From Rhodococcus jostii RHA1 (GTDB taxonomy: Bacteria > Actinomycetota > Actinomycetes > Mycobacteriales > Mycobacteriaceae): a stretch of DNA of 64,000 nucleotides. The notes below the pieces were generated by a model. That model worked only from the letters and a program-made list of their open reading frames with translations. It made no database searches and was not told the DNA's origin. The stretch covers positions 620,001 to 684,000 of the forward strand of contig NC_008269.1 of assembly GCF_000014565.1 (NCBI RefSeq), given 5' to 3'. Both the position numbers and the translations under genes were made by a program. Below, piece after piece: positions 52,240 to 60,511 of this stretch (positions within the stretch are counted from its first letter, which is position 1; every line of letters starts with the position of its first letter).

Positions 52240-54348
52240 ATGGCACAGCGAGATCCGCTCAAGGACATCCTGATCGAACTGCTCGGCCCCGACCCCGGCA
52301 CCCGCAACAAACGCAACGCTCAGTCGGCACCCGAGTCTGCCGTCCGCGCGTACCGGACCTTCGCCCCGATCACGGTCGCCTCCGCGGCCCTCGCGTTCTA
52401 CGCACCCCAACTCGCCGACACAGCGCTCACAGACACTGTCGATCAAGCCGGTCAGTTCATCACGACGGTTCACGGCTACCGCTGGCCGCTCGCCGTCCTC
52501 GCCTCCGCGTGGAGCGTGCTCGACATTCTCCGCTGGCACGGCCACCGACAGCGCCGTGCGCTCGAATCGCAGCTACGGCAGACAACCCGGCACCTGCCAG
52601 TGAAGGTTACCGTCGCGTTCCCACCCGGAATCTGTTCGCTGCGCAGCGCCAAGATCCGACTCCCCAGGGGTGCGATCATCCGCCCCAAGGAGATGGACGA
52701 ATTCACCACCGCCGTCCGCGGAGCGGCCGGCCGCACCGGCACATACACCCACACCGTTCGCCATCATGCGCACCGCGACCTGATCCTGATCGCCCGCACA
52801 CCCGTCGAACCAGACACCCGCTCACCACGCCATAAGGCCCTACAAACCGCGTTGTCCGCCGGCACCATCTTCAAAGAACCCGCCGTCACGGTCGCCTCCC
52901 GCGACGAGGACGGAGTCGAGACCGGCTACAAGATCACGTTCACCCCCTCGCTGAACAGCGGCGCCCGCGGCTTCCAGACCAAGGTCGACGAAGCCCTCGC
53001 CGCGCTCGCCGGCCACCACGAATCCGGCCGCACCTGGGCCACCGAATGGACCCCCTCCGAGGGATACCTGGTGATGTACCTGCGGGCACCGCTGCCCACC
53101 CGCGTCGACCACCCCCTCGCCTTGGTCGACGAGAACCTCCGCCACCTGCCCTACGCCACCGGCGCAGCGAACCTGAGCCTGTACTGGGACGTCTCGACCA
53201 AATCGAACAAACCGCACTGCCTGATCGTCGGTCCCACCGGCGGCGGCAAGACCTCGGTAATCCGCACCCTGCTCACCGAGGCCTCGCGCCGCGGAATCCC
53301 CTTCCTCGGAGTCGACCCGAAGATGATCGAACTCGACGGACTCGAGGGCTACCCCGGATGCGCGGCCATCGTCTACGACGCCGTCCGCTCCGCGATGCTC
53401 GTACGCGCCCTGCACGCGGAAATGATGGCCCGCAACCACTACGTGCACGTGAAGAAGATCGAACCCTCGCAACTGCCGCTGCTGATCGCCGTGCTCGACG
53501 AGTTCTTCATCCTCTCCGGAAAATGGCAGCGCCTGGCCAAAGACGAGGACGAGGAGATCCGCGCGCAGATCAAACAACTCGACCCGCTGGGGGCGTGGGC
53601 CGACCTCGCGGTCCTGGCCCGCTCGGCCGGCATCCGCCTGCTGCTCGGGGTGCAACGCCCGGACGCCTCCTTGTTCGGGTCGAGCTCGGGCAATGCCCGA
53701 GACAACTTCGGCACCCGGATCTCGCTCGGCAACCTGTCGCAGGACGGCGCGCTGATGATGTGGGGCGATGCCCACGTCGGCCGCGAAGTGGACACCTCCA
53801 TCCCCGGCCGCGGGGTGGTCACCGCCCTCGACGGTTCCCCGGTGGATGCGCAGATGTGGTGGACCCCGAATGTCGATCCGCACCCCAACAAATGGAACCA
53901 ACTCTCGAAGGAGGAGAAGGCGATCGTGCACGGCCTGACACCGACCGAGTCGCCCACGTTCGAGTTCTTCTCCACGGAGCTGCGGGAATTCGTCGAATCC
54001 GAGCGCGCGCTGGCCAGGCGGGCACGCGAGTACGGCGACGCCCCTGAACCGTCCGTCCTCACCGACTTCGCCACCGACCACGACACGGTCGGCGCCGACG
54101 ATTTCGCCGACGCCATCCCGGCCTCGGCGGTCACCGAGGGAATGGTCATCCTGCTCGACGACGACGACGGCGACCAGGTGCCCGTCACCGTCGACACGGT
54201 CACGGTCATGCGGGACAAGGACACCGGCGACGTCCTCGAAACCGTCCTGTCCATCAACACCGGCGGACGGGTGAAAACCACCGTCCACTTCGACGCCACC
54301 GAGGTCGTGATGCTCCCCGAACCCGACACCGTCCTCACCACCGCGTGA
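52240..54348 (+). CDS. FtsK/SpoIIIE-like coupling ATPase (TcpA/TraB type)
   Basis: A 702-residue ATPase. Two N-terminal membrane segments (residues about 45-100) precede the FtsK-type motor: Walker A VGPTGGGKTSVI near residue 330, Walker B LLIAVLDEFFIL near residue 414, and the arginine-rich segment RSAGIRLLLGVQRPDASLFG. A C-terminal acidic domain (DDDDGDQVPVTVDTVT) is unusual. It is the likely coupling protein that feeds DNA to the T4SS. GGAAAGGGGAGGGG precedes ATG 52240. It starts the rightward operon. Confidence 0.9.
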   Translation: MAQRDPLKDILIELLGPDPGTRNKRNAQSAPESAVRAYRTFAPITVASAALAFYAPQLADTALTDTVDQAGQFITTVHGYRWPLAVLASAWSVLDILRWHGHRQRRALESQLRQTTRHLPVKVTVAFPPGICSLRSAKIRLPRGAIIRPKEMDEFTTAVRGAAGRTGTYTHTVRHHAHRDLILIARTPVEPDTRSPRHKALQTALSAGTIFKEPAVTVASRDEDGVETGYKITFTPSLNSGARGFQTKVDEALAALAGHHESGRTWATEWTPSEGYLVMYLRAPLPTRVDHPLALVDENLRHLPYATGAANLSLYWDVSTKSNKPHCLIVGPTGGGKTSVIRTLLTEASRRGIPFLGVDPKMIELDGLEGYPGCAAIVYDAVRSAMLVRALHAEMMARNHYVHVKKIEPSQLPLLIAVLDEFFILSGKWQRLAKDEDEEIRAQIKQLDPLGAWADLAVLARSAGIRLLLGVQRPDASLFGSSSGNARDNFGTRISLGNLSQDGALMMWGDAHVGREVDTSIPGRGVVTALDGSPVDAQMWWTPNVDPHPNKWNQLSKEEKAIVHGLTPTESPTFEFFSTELREFVESERALARRAREYGDAPEPSVLTDFATDHDTVGADDFADAIPASAVTEGMVILLDDDDGDQVPVTVDTVTVMRDKDTGDVLETVLSINTGGRVKTTVHFDATEVVMLPEPDTVLTTA

Positions 54349-54444
54349 GAACCACGCCCCTGGCAGCACAAGGAACCCGCACGCCGCCGCACGCCCTCTG
54401 ACCACCCACGTCGCCGCACCCACCCATCGAGAGGACCCCGACCC

Positions 54445-54789
54445 ATGAGCCGCCGCATCTCCCAGTCGATCACCCCCACCACGGACGACGTCACGGTGCT
54501 GCGTGAACCGTTCGCGGCCAAGGGCGCCAACGATCCCGTCATCGCCGAACTGCGCCGCGTCCTCAAGGCGGTCGTCCCGACATGGCTGGCGAAGCTGACC
54601 GAGGAGCAGGAACTCACGTCGGGACGCCTCGAGGAAATCAAGGCCGCCGTGGCGATGCGACGTCAGATCATCGAGGCCCTCCCCGAAGGCAAGGCACGCT
54701 CCGACGCCCTCGACGCCCTCGCCAAGGCCGAGAAGACCGTGGCCGACATGGATACGGAACTCTCGTCCGTCGGCGCCTTCGGCGGGTGA
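54445..54789 (+). CDS. Small coiled-coil protein
   Basis: A 114-residue, mostly helical protein with a probable coiled coil (TEEQELTSGRLEEIKAAVAM and ARSDALDALAKAEKTVADMD). No family recognised. ATG 54445 has a GAGAGGA site upstream. It lies between the coupling ATPase and a ParA-like ATPase, whose GTG start overlaps its stop, so it may be a partner of the ATPase. Confidence 0.7.
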   Translation: MSRRISQSITPTTDDVTVLREPFAAKGANDPVIAELRRVLKAVVPTWLAKLTEEQELTSGRLEEIKAAVAMRRQIIEALPEGKARSDALDALAKAEKTVADMDTELSSVGAFGG

Positions 54790-56135
54790 GCCGCATGCAC
54801 GAGTTCACCATCGAGATCGTCTCCGACAGAGTTGCGCGTGTCGCCGGCACCGGCGACGAGCTGGTCGCCCCGGTTGGGAAGTCGATCCAGGACAGCATCT
54901 ACGAATACAGCCAGAAGCGTGCCGTCGACGCCGGGGCGCCCGTCGAGGTCGCCGTCCACCGGTCCGGCCGCTGCACCCAGGTCACCGTGGCACCCGACGG
55001 AACCGCGTCCCGGTCCGCCCCAACAGGCCCCATCCCGACGAGCGCCGACCAGGGTGAGGAACCAGCAAACGCCGACATGATCGCGGAGGAACCGGTCAGC
55101 ATCACGTTGGACGCACTCGGCGACACCGCTCACTCGGCACCCGATGACGCCGGGCAGGGGAGTGCGCCCCACCCCGAATACGATGCTCGCCGCCAACCGG
55201 TCTCTGTCCTGGCGGCGCCCGGAATCATCCCGGGAGCAACGGAACCGGCACGCACGGGGATACGGGGGCGACTCAACGCCGTCTTGGGGCTGAGCCTGTC
55301 CCCGAAACCATCCTCGACCGAGATGCGACTGCGCGTCGCTGCCGCGACGATTGCCGGCCCGATCCCCGAGTTCTCCACGATCACGGTGGCCAACACCAAA
55401 GGCGGGGTCGGCAAAACCCCGATCGCAGTCGGTCTTGCGCAGACATTGGCCACGCACCGCGGCGGCGCGACCGTGGTCTGCGCCGACCTGGCCGAGAGCG
55501 GCGGCAGCCTCGCCGACCGGGTCAGCGTCCCACCCCCCGGCGAGCAGAACATCTTTGGGCTCCTCGCGGCCGACCAGGCCGCCACCGGGCACCTGCGGCC
55601 CTCGGCCCTCGGCCGGCATCTGACCCGGCAACCCTCCGGCGAGGACATCGTCGCCGGCCACCACGACCTCACTGCAACACGACACGTGGGTCTAAGTGGG
55701 GACGACGCCGCGGCACTGGCCTCGATCCTCGCCCACCACCGCGAGATCCTGGTCGCCGACACTGGGAACAACCCACTCGCTGGCAGCTGGCAGTGGGCCG
55801 TCTCGGAGGCTGGCGCCCTCGTCGTGCCCGTGCCTCTGCGCCGCGATGCCGCCACCACAGCGCACCGCATGCTCCTCGACCTCGCCACCACACATCCCGG
55901 CCGACTGGACCGGACCGTGGTCATCATCACCGATGGCCCCGGGGACACCCCGATGGTCGAATCCGACACCGTTGACGCATTCATTGCCCTAGGAGTGCAG
56001 GTACTCCGCATGCCCTACGAGCCGCTGTTCGCCGGAGGGGAACGCATCGTCCCAAGCCGCCTGCGGTGTACCACCACCGACTCTTTGACCGTGATCGCCG
56101 CGACCGTCGTCGACCTGATCACCAGCACCGGCTGA
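54786..56135 (+). CDS. ParA/MinD-like ATPase with N-terminal extension
   Basis: A 449-residue protein. Residues 1-60 form a small beta-rich domain (HEFTIEIVSDRVARVAG). A disordered linker follows, then a ParA-type ATPase with deviant Walker A NTKGGVGKTPIAVGLAQTLA near residue 204, ADTGNNPLAG as switch region, and TVVIITDGPGD. Such ATPases position plasmid DNA or secretion complexes; the extension resembles those next to type IV or type VII secretion genes. GTG 54786 overlaps the preceding stop; ATG 54795 is an alternative. Confidence 0.82.
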   Translation: MSRMHEFTIEIVSDRVARVAGTGDELVAPVGKSIQDSIYEYSQKRAVDAGAPVEVAVHRSGRCTQVTVAPDGTASRSAPTGPIPTSADQGEEPANADMIAEEPVSITLDALGDTAHSAPDDAGQGSAPHPEYDARRQPVSVLAAPGIIPGATEPARTGIRGRLNAVLGLSLSPKPSSTEMRLRVAAATIAGPIPEFSTITVANTKGGVGKTPIAVGLAQTLATHRGGATVVCADLAESGGSLADRVSVPPPGEQNIFGLLAADQAATGHLRPSALGRHLTRQPSGEDIVAGHHDLTATRHVGLSGDDAAALASILAHHREILVADTGNNPLAGSWQWAVSEAGALVVPVPLRRDAATTAHRMLLDLATTHPGRLDRTVVIITDGPGDTPMVESDTVDAFIALGVQVLRMPYEPLFAGGERIVPSRLRCTTTDSLTVIAATVVDLITSTG

Positions 56136-56212
56136 CCTAAACCGTGCCTCCGCCAACCCATAACCGTTCACTTACGGAAGCCGCACACACCCAGTCACGA
56201 AAGGGAAGAACT

Positions 56213-57487
56213 ATGACCGCCCCGAAGACTCACACCAGGAACCGAGCACACCACACCGGGCGCCACCGCCAGGCCGTGCGCCAGAGCACCACCGCCGCCC
56301 TCGTGGCCGCGTGCATCGCGGCAGGGATCTCTCTCGCCCCCAACGCGGCAGCGGCACCGGGACAGGCCGGCATCAACGACAACACCGGCCAAGCCGGCAT
56401 CACCGGCGACCGTGGCCAGGCCGGCGTCACCACCCCCACCCCGGAGCCGTCCCAGACCCCACAGCAAAGCTCCGAAGACGCTGGCACAACCGCGGACTGG
56501 GACACCTACATCCCGATCCCCACCGAGTACCAGAACGTGCCCACCCGCCAAGCACCCACGCACACCGAGCCCACCTACTACAACGACACCCCGTCACCGA
56601 CAGGGGAGCAGCAGCAAGTCCCCGAGCCCGAGCAGCCGCCCGAGATTGCCCCGGGACACGGCGCTCCGGTCGCACCGATCCAAGCCCCTGAAGACACCTA
56701 CCGCTTCGGCTACCTCACCGGACCCCGCCCGGACTGGCTGCCCAAGACCGAGGCCGACAAACTCAACAACACCAGCGCCATCCTCGAAGCTCAGGGCGCG
56801 ACATTCTTCAACTCCCTCGGCGTCCCCACCACCCGCTCGGACCGCATGGCCGCCGCCGCCACAGCAGGTGCCGTCACCGCCGGTGTGGTCGGTGCGACCG
56901 CAGCTGGGGTCACCGCCGGTGCTGTGGGAGCCGCCGGCGGCGCACTGATCGGCCTCGCCGCCGGCGCCGCCATCGGCGGGCCAGTCCTCGCGGGTCCGGG
57001 CGCTGGTACCGGCGCGATCATCGGAGGCTTCGCGCTCGGCGCGCCGGCGGCCGTCACCGTCGGGGCGCTTTCCGCGGCAGGAGGTGCACTCGCGGGCGCC
57101 GCCTACGGGGCGGGTGAGAACCTTGGCGAGGCGTCCGAACCCGCACCCGTGCCGGCTCCCGAATCTGCGCCGGTCGTCGATCTGCAGCCCGCCGCCCAGT
57201 TCGTCGAACAGGCCACCCCCGCGGCGGCACAGGCCGTCGACACCGCCGCCACGACAACCACCGGTTCCGCCGCGATCGAGTGGGCTGACAACACCGCATC
57301 CGCCGTCCCCGAGGCCATCGGCCAACCGGTGATCGATCAGGCCGTCGACGCCGGAACGCAGACAGCAGCATGGGTGGCCGAACAGCCTGGCGGGAACCAA
57401 CTGCTCCAGGCCGGCGCAGACCTACGCACCGCGATGCCCGCAGAGGTCGGCGCGCTCCTGTCGGCCGTCGAAACCGCGGCACGCTGA
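56213..57487 (+). CDS. Exported protein with GQAG repeats and glycine-zipper region
   Basis: A 424-residue protein with a long signal sequence (ALVAACIAAGISLAPNAAAA). Three short GQAGI/V repeats are spaced 10-11 residues apart, followed by a Pro-rich segment. A strongly hydrophobic Gly/Ala region of about 90 residues (AGAVTAGVVGATAAGVTAGA onward) resembles glycine-zipper membrane sequences, then a Pro/Ala tail. Such regions can oligomerise in membranes. AAAGGGAAG precedes ATG 56213. No family recognised. Its operon position suggests a surface or mating-pair role. Confidence 0.72.
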   Translation: MTAPKTHTRNRAHHTGRHRQAVRQSTTAALVAACIAAGISLAPNAAAAPGQAGINDNTGQAGITGDRGQAGVTTPTPEPSQTPQQSSEDAGTTADWDTYIPIPTEYQNVPTRQAPTHTEPTYYNDTPSPTGEQQQVPEPEQPPEIAPGHGAPVAPIQAPEDTYRFGYLTGPRPDWLPKTEADKLNNTSAILEAQGATFFNSLGVPTTRSDRMAAAATAGAVTAGVVGATAAGVTAGAVGAAGGALIGLAAGAAIGGPVLAGPGAGTGAIIGGFALGAPAAVTVGALSAAGGALAGAAYGAGENLGEASEPAPVPAPESAPVVDLQPAAQFVEQATPAAAQAVDTAATTTTGSAAIEWADNTASAVPEAIGQPVIDQAVDAGTQTAAWVAEQPGGNQLLQAGADLRTAMPAEVGALLSAVETAAR

Positions 57488-57505
57488 AACCGGAAGGGAC
57501 CGCAG

Positions 57506-58240
57506 GTGAGGAAATGCAGGCGGAACAGCGGAGCGCGGAAACCGACCCGGCATCCGGCAGTGATCGACACCCTCGGACCAGCGCCCACTGCCACCACCCC
57601 GTCGGGCCGACGCGACACCACCGCGTCGTCCGGCGGGCGCGTCGCCACGAGCACACCGGCCCGACCACTCCCGCCGCCGAAATCAGAGAAGCCCGGGCAG
57701 CGGCGAGTCGGCACCAGGACCGCCATCGGCGCCGTGATGGTTCTTGCTGCGGCAGGCACCGTCGGCTGGACCGCACTGCGGGTCGGCGAGCCCGAAAACA
57801 CCACCCCAGGCGCCCCGGAGACAACCCAACAACCCGAAACGGTCACAACTACCCTCGCGGCGAACTCCGATCCCGCAGAAAGCCTCTCAGCCGTACCCCG
57901 CGGTGACGAGAACCAGTGCCAGAGCGACCGCGGCGACCAGAAGACCGGAACTGGGGTCATCGCCGCATTCGAACACGCCTACTACGTGCTCCGATCCGGC
58001 CAAGCCGCACGCGCCCTCGCCGCACCAAGCTCACCGCTCCCGACGGCCGACAAGATCCAAGCAGGCATCGACACCGTCCCACTCGGCACCAACTACTGCC
58101 TCCGCACCATCGAAACCAACGACAACCACTACACGCTCGTGCTCACCGAGATGCGACCCGGCGAACCCGCCACGCAATTCACCCAGACGATCACCACCAC
58201 CCATGTCGCCGGGCGCTGGCTGATCGACGTGATCGCGTGA
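57506..58240 (+). CDS. Membrane-anchored conjugation-locus protein
   Basis: A 244-residue protein. A basic Pro/Thr-rich cytoplasmic N terminus and one membrane helix (RTAIGAVMVLAAAGTVGWTA) lead to an extracytoplasmic domain with GVIAAFEHAYYVLRSGQAAR and a Cys pair (NQCQSD and NYCLRT), ending HVAGRWLIDVIA. The ending is like that of the T4SS protein at 42076 (NWLIDTIRY), so both probably share an NTF2-like accessory fold. GGAAGGG precedes GTG 57506. Confidence 0.72.
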   Translation: MRKCRRNSGARKPTRHPAVIDTLGPAPTATTPSGRRDTTASSGGRVATSTPARPLPPPKSEKPGQRRVGTRTAIGAVMVLAAAGTVGWTALRVGEPENTTPGAPETTQQPETVTTTLAANSDPAESLSAVPRGDENQCQSDRGDQKTGTGVIAAFEHAYYVLRSGQAARALAAPSSPLPTADKIQAGIDTVPLGTNYCLRTIETNDNHYTLVLTEMRPGEPATQFTQTITTTHVAGRWLIDVIA

Positions 58241-59006
58241 ACACGGACACCCGGCATTGCATACCCGCCGGAGGCGCCAACTTCGCCGCAGCCGCTCCGG
58301 CCCATTGCGCACTTCGCCGACCGTCGTTGCAACGAGTCCATCCCCGTGCGCCTCGAGTTGCACCGACGTGCAACTCGAGGCGCGCAATACGGCGCAACGC
58401 GGGCAACCGCCACCGTGTCCTAGGCACAGAATTGCGACCGACGGCACACCACGCAAGCAGCAACGCTTATCCGTTTTTGCACGCCGAGCTCGATCCCGCC
58501 AACGTGCACTCGTCCCGCGCAATCGGGAGAACGCCTTGCGCAACCACCACCTCACGACCCGAAACCCACGAAAGGCCGAACCGATCAATTGCGCCCTTCG
58601 ACTCGGCCGGGGAAGAAAGCAGGATGCAACCGCAACCGGATGGCGCACACCCCAAGACACACATTTCGCCCGCACCGCCGGCCGCAACAGGTACGCAAGG
58701 GCGTTCGACCCGACCGCGCCCGCACACGTACACCAGGCGCAACGCCGCGACTACCAACGCTCCGTTGCGGCAACCCGTGAACGCCACCTTGCCGCAACCC
58801 GCAACATCCTCAACCCACATATGCGCAATGCACCCCCGACCAATGGGCTTGAGTGCAAGCTTTCGCATTGGGTCCGCAACGCCACTGCAACGCAACGGCA
58901 TGCACCACGGTGTCCGTGCACGCTCGCGAGATCCGCAATCTGACAGCGACCGGCGCGGCGCGGCCGCGCGCAACGACCATCCCGGAACCGGAAGGACTAA
59001 CCGAAC
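58241..59006. other. GCAA/TTGC-rich intergenic tract
   Basis: About 770 nt without a supported gene; ORFs on both strands are Arg-rich or low complexity. The words GCAAC, CGCAA and TTGCG recur very densely, on both strands, and the bias continues into the next gene. A 15-bp perfect inverted repeat lies at 58348-58383. Confidence 0.5.
58348..58383. repeat. Perfect 15-bp inverted repeat
   Basis: GCGCCTCGAGTTGCA, loop CCGACG, then TGCAACTCGAGGCGC. The stem extends to 17 bp in RNA with one G-U pair. It lies about 110 nt after the stop at 58240, and no T run follows. Confidence 0.8.
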
Positions 59007-60041
59007 ATGACCGACCTCAACCTCCGCGCCGCACGAATTCAGCTCCACGCCCTCATCGCCGCATTGCTCATTGCGATCATCATTGCGGTGGGCATCACCA
59101 TCGGTGCGTTCGTGCTGTCCTTCGCGGTGCAACGAGACCTCGCGCAACAGGCGGGCATTCCACACTGGCTCGCGTGGATATTCCCGGCCATAGTGGATGG
59201 CGCAATTCTCGGTGCCACGATTGCGGTCGTTGCATTGAGCAAGATCAGCGGCGGTGCGGCCGGGAAGAAATTCTTCCTGTCCCTTGCCGTCGTCGTTGTG
59301 CTCATCAGTGTGTTCGGCAACGCCTATCACGCACATCAGGCCGGTCTCCGAGCTGCTCGCGCTGTCGCAGCCGGTATTGACCTCGGCTACACACCACTCT
59401 CGCCGACGGGTGCCTCACTCATTGCGATCATCCCGCCCTTGCTCGTCCTCGCCTTCACGCACGGCGTCGGAGTCCTCATCAAGGCGATTGGGTCCGCGTA
59501 CGCCGAGTTCAATACGCTCACACAGTCGCTTGCCTTCGGCAGCGGCGATGCAACGCTGGTCAACAACGCCGACCGGGGCGTTGCCGGGGACGATCGCGCG
59601 GAGGCGAGCGTTGCAGTTGGCAACGTTGACGCAAGCACGGGTGCCGCAGACGGCGAGGTCGCGCAACATGTTGCTGCCACCGCAATGACCGAGGTACTCG
59701 ATGAAAGTGGGATGCGGGCGGCAGTGCCGACTACCGCGCAACTGCTGGCGTTCATCGAGGAGAGCAGTCTCGATCCGCTGGTGAAGAAGACGGCTCGAAT
59801 CAAGATCACCGAACCGGCCACGACCTGGGGTCAGCTCGCCGATGCCACCGAGGCAAAAGCCCCGAGCACCGCGCTTCGCCGGTACAACAAGGCCGTCGCA
59901 GCCGCGGTCAATGCAGGATTCGCGATCCCACCGCTCCCTGCCTTCGACCGACATGATGACCTCACTAACTCCCCGGGTTCCCGGGAACGCAACGGGTCCC
60001 TGATCAGCTTGCGCAACCGGATGGCCAGTGCGCACTGCTGA
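59007..60041 (+). CDS. DUF2637 membrane protein (Spd/transfer-associated type)
   Basis: A 344-residue protein with four membrane helices in the first 170 residues (LHALIAALLIAIIIAVGITI and the IPHWLAWIFPAIVDGAILGA segment typical of DUF2637). A soluble C-terminal region has a possible HTH-like stretch (TTWGQLADATEAKAPSTALR). DUF2637 proteins are common on actinobacterial conjugative plasmids, some linked to intramycelial spread (Spd). Codon use is odd: GCA, TTG and ATT codons recreate the GCAA/TTGC word bias of the adjoining DNA. ATG 59007 follows GGAAGGA. Confidence 0.82.
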   Translation: MTDLNLRAARIQLHALIAALLIAIIIAVGITIGAFVLSFAVQRDLAQQAGIPHWLAWIFPAIVDGAILGATIAVVALSKISGGAAGKKFFLSLAVVVVLISVFGNAYHAHQAGLRAARAVAAGIDLGYTPLSPTGASLIAIIPPLLVLAFTHGVGVLIKAIGSAYAEFNTLTQSLAFGSGDATLVNNADRGVAGDDRAEASVAVGNVDASTGAADGEVAQHVAATAMTEVLDESGMRAAVPTTAQLLAFIEESSLDPLVKKTARIKITEPATTWGQLADATEAKAPSTALRRYNKAVAAAVNAGFAIPPLPAFDRHDDLTNSPGSRERNGSLISLRNRMASAHC

Positions 60042-60511
60042 TCCCACCACGGCGTGAGATGCGGCGCTCCACGGGCAGGCAGGCACAGGACGAGGTCGGC
60101 CGCAGCCCACAGATTGCATGCGGCTGACGCAACGCCAGCGGTGCCTCCGAAAGCCGTTGCGCAACGCCCACCGAGAATGCCGTGGACATTAGCGCCCGAC
60201 ACAATCGAGGCATTGCAACAGCCGCGACGAAGCCGGATAACCCGATAGCGGCACAACATCGTTTTCGCAGGGGTTCAGGGCCGCACTCATGGACTTTCAT
60301 AAACCGGACGCCACATCGACGGGGCGCCCAGTGCAGCGGTGACCACCTCGGCGAAATCCGATACAACGTGGAGTTATCCACAGGTCACGTTGATCTCACC
60401 GTACTAACCGGCCACTGTGGGCACTCAACGCGACGCGAGCGCAACCGGCTGGGGCACTGTTGTGCTCACCGAGCGGTGATCCACCCAGTCCGCCAGGTAG
60501 ATGAGGTGCCA
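60042..60511. other. Intergenic region before the cutinase-like gene
   Basis: About 470 nt with GCAAC-rich sequence at its left side (for example TTGCGCAACG near 60154) and the third 22-nt element at 60371-60392. No gene supported. Confidence 0.5.
60371..60392 (+). promoter_or_regulatory. 22-nt conserved element, copy 3
   Basis: Identical to the element upstream of the pilin-like gene. It ends 119 nt before the cutinase-like start. TTGATC with CACTGT 17 nt on may be the promoter. Confidence 0.7.

Noticed and set aside
58257..58943. 228-codon plus-strand ORF in the GCAAC-rich tract
   Set aside because: Composition is dominated by the repeated word bias, no start signal precedes it, and overlapping frames are equally open.
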